A stretch of DNA of 41,025 nt. Source: a virus. Made by a program: the position numbers and the translations under genes. The notes under the pieces are model-generated. The model did no database searches, had not been told where the DNA came from, and worked only from the letters and a program-made list of their open reading frames with translations. Shown one piece after another: positions 38,148-41,025 of the stretch. The number at the start of each line of letters is the position of its first letter. Positions within the stretch are counted from its first letter, which is position 1. The stretch lies in IMG/VR virus record IMGVR_UViG_3300029923_000876, positions 1-41,025 of that record. The stretch is one strand, 5' to 3'.

Positions 38148-38628
38148 CTAGAGTCATCGCGCGCATATGATACTAAAAATCAAAAAATAAGCAAGAACCC
38201 TTTTGTTTTTTTATCCTTATTTTTTTATAGTTTTACCTTTGGTCGACTTTTTGATGTCGTTCAAGGGTTTTTTTGTGCTTACCCATTTTCTACCAAAAGA
38301 CATTTGATCTCCATTTTGCCGAATCTTCCGGTTGTTCAAGTTCTGCTTTTGCATATATGGATCGGATTTACTCTTTGTATCCAGTCCTGTTTGTTGAACA
38401 GAATAAAAAATCCACAAGTTTTTTTTAATTTTCTAATAAAACATCAAACACAATGTTGAGCAAAGTGTAATAAAATAACTAATATGTTATTAAGTATGCT
38501 TTTAGCATAATCTAGCATGCTTTTTTCTTAGTCTTTAATGGTTGGCAGACCAATTGAATTTGTTTAAAAAATAGTAATTGCAGGTATTATAATACCCAAA
38601 AAGAGTGTTTAATTAATTTCATAACAGA
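38148..38628. other. Intergenic DNA, uncertain ORFs only
   Basis: A 66-aa basic leftward ORF (38217-38417, SFGRKWVSTKKPLNDIKKST) and a hydrophobic rightward frame on the opposite strand overlap here; neither has a recognisable family or clear start context. A perfect 14-bp palindrome (GGTATTATAATACC) lies at about 38583-38596, just upstream of the next small gene, and may bind a regulator. Confidence 0.35.
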
Positions 38629-38787
38629 ATGAAAAAACATATTACAATGGAAAAAATTCTTCCCCTCTTTCACAAACAACCGGAAGTTGCTTTTTGGCGG
38701 GTCGTGTGGGTTTTACTTACTATAATGATTTTCTTTTTTCTCATCGGACTTTATATTTATCTTATAGATGCTTTAATAAGAGCTTGA
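38629..38787 (+). CDS. Small single-helix membrane protein (52 aa)
   Basis: MKKHITMEKILPLFHKQPEV followed by a strong membrane helix (WVLLTIMIFFFLIGLYIYLI). A second ATG (MEKILP) is seven codons in. A cytoplasmic basic N-terminus and single transmembrane span suggest an inner-membrane microprotein. No family recognised. Confidence 0.4.
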   Translation: MKKHITMEKILPLFHKQPEVAFWRVVWVLLTIMIFFFLIGLYIYLIDALIRA

Positions 38788-38944
38788 AATCAATATTGTA
38801 AAGAGAAATATACTATTAAAAAATGATAATTAAAACGGCATTTTTTACTCTAATACTTTTGGAAATTATGAAATGCAAAAATATAATACATCTTTCAAAG
38901 TCAGACATTTCTAGTCTGCTTTAAACTTCGCCTCTCCCTTTAAA

Positions 38945-38978
38945 ATGATCGTTGGCTGATCCCCCAGCCAACGATCAT
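38945..38978. terminator. Hairpin, 14-bp perfect stem
   Basis: ATGATCGTTGGCTG (38945-38958) pairs with 38965-38978, loop ATCCCC. No T-run follows, so it may be a terminator of the 52-aa gene region or an extragenic palindrome. Confidence 0.55.
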
Positions 38979-39005
38979 CCTAAATTGAGGAAAAAAATGA
39001 CATAC

Positions 39006-39160
39006 GAAGCGTCGCTTTGGGTTAATGTACAGAAAAATCAGGTAACCCCCTTGCTTGGAGATCAAATGGGTTTTACGTTATTCATTAGTCTGTTGTCCTA
39101 AATTAACCCAACCTATGTATCCTTTCATATTTAGGAATTGTTAATCCAAAGTGCCGCTTT
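39006..39160. repeat. Imperfect inverted repeats, possible MITE-like element
   Basis: 20-base ends (39006-39025 and the complement of 39141-39160) agree at 16 of 20 positions and enclose about 115 bases without an ORF. The size and non-coding middle resemble a small non-autonomous element, but no target duplication was identified. Confidence 0.3.
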
Positions 39161-39429
39161 AGTTTATTGTTACTGAATTATATACAAAGATGCAAAATCA
39201 TCCGGGGTAAAAATAAAAAGGAGGAAAGCAATCGAAAAATATACTTTCAGATAGCACATTAAAAAGAAATTTAAGATAAAGAAACCGCTTTACTATTATT
39301 CTATTCAAGAGAACCCAATAGGGTTTCCCATTTCTGCTCAATGACGATGATATTCAATCATCCAAAATGTTTCCGAAAGGAGATTAAAGAAACTATCATG
39401 CTATCAGAGAACATAAAAACATAACTGCT

Positions 39430-41025
39430 ATGAAAAAGTTACTGATTTTTATCGGTTTAATTATTGCCGGAGTAGTACAGGCCTCAAATGTGGATGTGTA
39501 TGTATCAGGAACCTATGCGGCAGGTTATTCTACATTAAATGCTGCCTTTGCTGCCATCAACGCTGGCACACATAAAGGTTCGTTGACCGTTAAAATTAAT
39601 GCCTCTACCACCGAAACTACCAAAGCGGTACTCTACCAAAGCGGTTACAACAGCACCTCCAGTTACACCTCTATTTATGTGCACCCCACGGTAAGTGGTT
39701 TAAGCATAACAGGTTCGTTAGCCCTGCCTTTGATTGATATAAATGGTGCCGACAACGTGGTGATAGACGGACGCGTAAATGGAACGGGGAGTACCAAAGG
39801 ATTAACTATCAGCAATACCTCCACTGCTTCCACCGCCGGCACCTCCACCATTCGTTTTATCAACGATGCAAGTGGTGATATGGTGAAGTATTGTACCATT
39901 AAAGGTTCTACCCAGGCAACAAACGGAGGCGTGGTTTTCTTTTCAACTGGACTCTCAACTAAAAATATAAATGATACAATAGACAACAATGATATAACTA
40001 CCGCTGATGATGCCACCCGCCCGGTATACACACTATTTTCAGCAGGAAGTGCATCGTATCTAAACACGGCAATAGTAATAAGCAACAACAATATATACAA
40101 CTGTTTGAGTAAAACGGCAACAAACTCATATGCCATACACTTTGCCTCCAATAGTACCGCGTGTACCATCTCCGGCAACAGTATATACGAAACCACATCG
40201 TTTGCACCAGTCGCAGCTACTACTTATCGATTGATTCATATGGTAGGATGTACCAACCAAAAGGTAATAGGAAACTACTTGGGCGGAAGTGGGCCTCAAT
40301 GTACGGGCACCTGGGTTAAAACCAATGCTAATGCCAATGGCTTGTATGGTATCAGTTTTAATGGAAGTCTTAATTCGGTACAGGGTAATACTATTAGCCA
40401 TATTGATTGGAATAATTCTTCAGCCGCATTTCCTAGTTTGTATGGGATATACAATACCACTACGGCTGATATTACGGGTAATACTATTGGAGCAACTTCC
40501 GGGCTAGGAGCTATTAAGTTAACTAATGCATCAGGAGGGGGAAGTTTATGGTGTATTTACAGTAGTGGAGGTACTGTATCAAACAACACAATAGGTTCGT
40601 TGGAAGCCGCATCTTCTGCTAGCGCTTCAGGCACAGGTTTTTATGGAATTTATGCTAACGTTCCCTTGGCTGCTGCGTTAACAATTAGTAACAATTTAAT
40701 AGGCCATGCCTCTCAGGCTAATAGTATTTATTGCTCTTCGGCTAGCTCGAGTACAGCACAAACTTTATCTGGTATTTATTGTACTGGTGGAGGAACTGTA
40801 ACAGTTAGTAAAAATGTTATTGCTAATTTGAATAATGGCACAACCAATACTGAACCATCAACCATAGGATTTGTAACGGGTGTTTCTTGTAATTCCATTG
40901 CGGCTACCGTAACAAATAACACAATCCATGATTTAACCATCGCCAATGCCAACGTATTAGATTCAACGGCATCCGCAATAGGAATCTCCTTTAATAACCA
41001 ATCGTTTAACAATATAGCCACAGGC
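39430..41025 (+). CDS. Secreted beta-helix surface protein (partial, runs off window)
   Basis: Starts with a signal peptide (MKKLLIFIGLIIAGVVQAS) and stays open for at least 532 codons to the window end. The mature part is a repetitive right-handed beta-helix: strings such as VISNNNIYNCLSK, CTISGNSIYETTS, TVSNNTIGSLEAA and TVTNNTIHDLTIA recur ('I.nN.I' turns with small residues between). Rich in Ser, Thr, Asn and Gly. Proteins of this type in Bacteroidetes are usually secreted by the type IX system and bind or cleave polysaccharides; the sorting tail would be beyond the window. No catalytic residues can be identified. Confidence 0.85.
   Translation, partial: MKKLLIFIGLIIAGVVQASNVDVYVSGTYAAGYSTLNAAFAAINAGTHKGSLTVKINASTTETTKAVLYQSGYNSTSSYTSIYVHPTVSGLSITGSLALPLIDINGADNVVIDGRVNGTGSTKGLTISNTSTASTAGTSTIRFINDASGDMVKYCTIKGSTQATNGGVVFFSTGLSTKNINDTIDNNDITTADDATRPVYTLFSAGSASYLNTAIVISNNNIYNCLSKTATNSYAIHFASNSTACTISGNSIYETTSFAPVAATTYRLIHMVGCTNQKVIGNYLGGSGPQCTGTWVKTNANANGLYGISFNGSLNSVQGNTISHIDWNNSSAAFPSLYGIYNTTTADITGNTIGATSGLGAIKLTNASGGGSLWCIYSSGGTVSNNTIGSLEAASSASASGTGFYGIYANVPLAAALTISNNLIGHASQANSIYCSSASSSTAQTLSGIYCTGGGTVTVSKNVIANLNNGTTNTEPSTIGFVTGVSCNSIAATVTNNTIHDLTIANANVLDSTASAIGISFNNQSFNNIATG

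Larger units (their letters stand above)
38788..39429. other. Intergenic DNA with hairpin and imperfect inverted repeat
   Basis: No ORF of note. Contains a hairpin at 38945-38978 and a pair of 20-base imperfect inverted repeats at 39006-39025 and 39141-39160, then the leader of the beta-helix gene with a small stem at about 39311-39327. Confidence 0.5.

Noticed and set aside
38217-38417. 66-aa leftward basic ORF
   Set aside because: Possible, but without family, promoter or neighbour support and overlapped by an opposite open frame; not called as a gene.
39675-41021. Leftward frames under the beta-helix gene
   Set aside because: Antisense to a secreted repetitive protein; no credible product.
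1-41025. CRISPR array
   Set aside because: No regularly spaced identical repeats with unique spacers; the only tandem repeats are coding, the 12-bp pair at 35160 and the AG tract.

Overview
The window is most of a Mu-like transposable prophage (positions 1 to about 35,000) in a Bacteroidota chromosome, probably Bacteroidales, followed by about 6 kb of host DNA. The host assignment rests on several signs: Bacteroides-type promoter boxes (TTTG, about 19-20 bases, TAnnTTTG) at the repressor region; almost no Shine-Dalgarno sequences; a BACON-like Ig domain on the capsid protein; and host genes for an OmpA/PD40 envelope protein and a secreted beta-helix protein.

Phage layout, from the left genetic end (right side of the window) leftwards. 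A divergent control region at 34,412-34,521 separates the repressor (34,521-34,931, +) from a long leftward early operon. That operon runs from a small Cro/Ner-like protein through several tiny ORFs, a MuA-type transposase, a MuB-type AAA ATPase, a serine recombinase with a NUMOD-like tail, an HNH protein, a RecA-like ATPase, a GemA-like protein and a possible Gam-like protein. It continues through a train of small unknown genes to an ASCH-domain protein and an 84-aa protein placed where Mu carries its middle/late activator. A secreted 'moron' protein with its own promoter follows (23,629-24,237, -).

Late genes leave a second divergent region (17,229-17,387) in both directions. Rightward: small and large terminase, gp36-like protein, portal, F-like head protein with a C-terminal toxin-like domain, G-like protein and a tail-completion candidate, ending at a terminator at 23,561. 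Leftward: ClpP-type protease/scaffold, capsid, a two-part GH108 muramidase, holin, spanin-like pair, sheath, tube, frameshifting tail chaperones, tape measure, baseplate (DUF6046-like, hub, spike, gp25, LysM, J, gp48-like), collar and fibre proteins. A large inverted repeat and a solitary D12 adenine methyltransferase come last. The phage right end lies left of position 1.

The host flank is decayed. At about 35,770 a headless relative of the phage repressor abuts a beheaded OmpA-family gene that also carries an in-frame stop. About 2.2 kb of gene-poor DNA follows, with a GA dinucleotide tract, and then a large beta-helix surface protein that runs off the window.

Best leads: (1) an A_AAA_AAC slippery site one codon before the stop of the first tail chaperone ORF, in the phase needed to fuse it to a second ORF with no ATG; (2) an endolysin divided into a cytoplasmic catalytic chain and a signal-peptide-bearing C-terminal chain by a TAATG junction; (3) a serine recombinase with a NUMOD-like tail beside an HNH gene and directly downstream of the transposase genes; (4) an AT-rich beta-propeller-like insert in the tail fibre; (5) a toxin-like tail on the F-like protein; (6) two intercistronic hairpins whose loops match the tRNA T-loop. 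All functional calls come from reading motifs by eye; no database search was possible.
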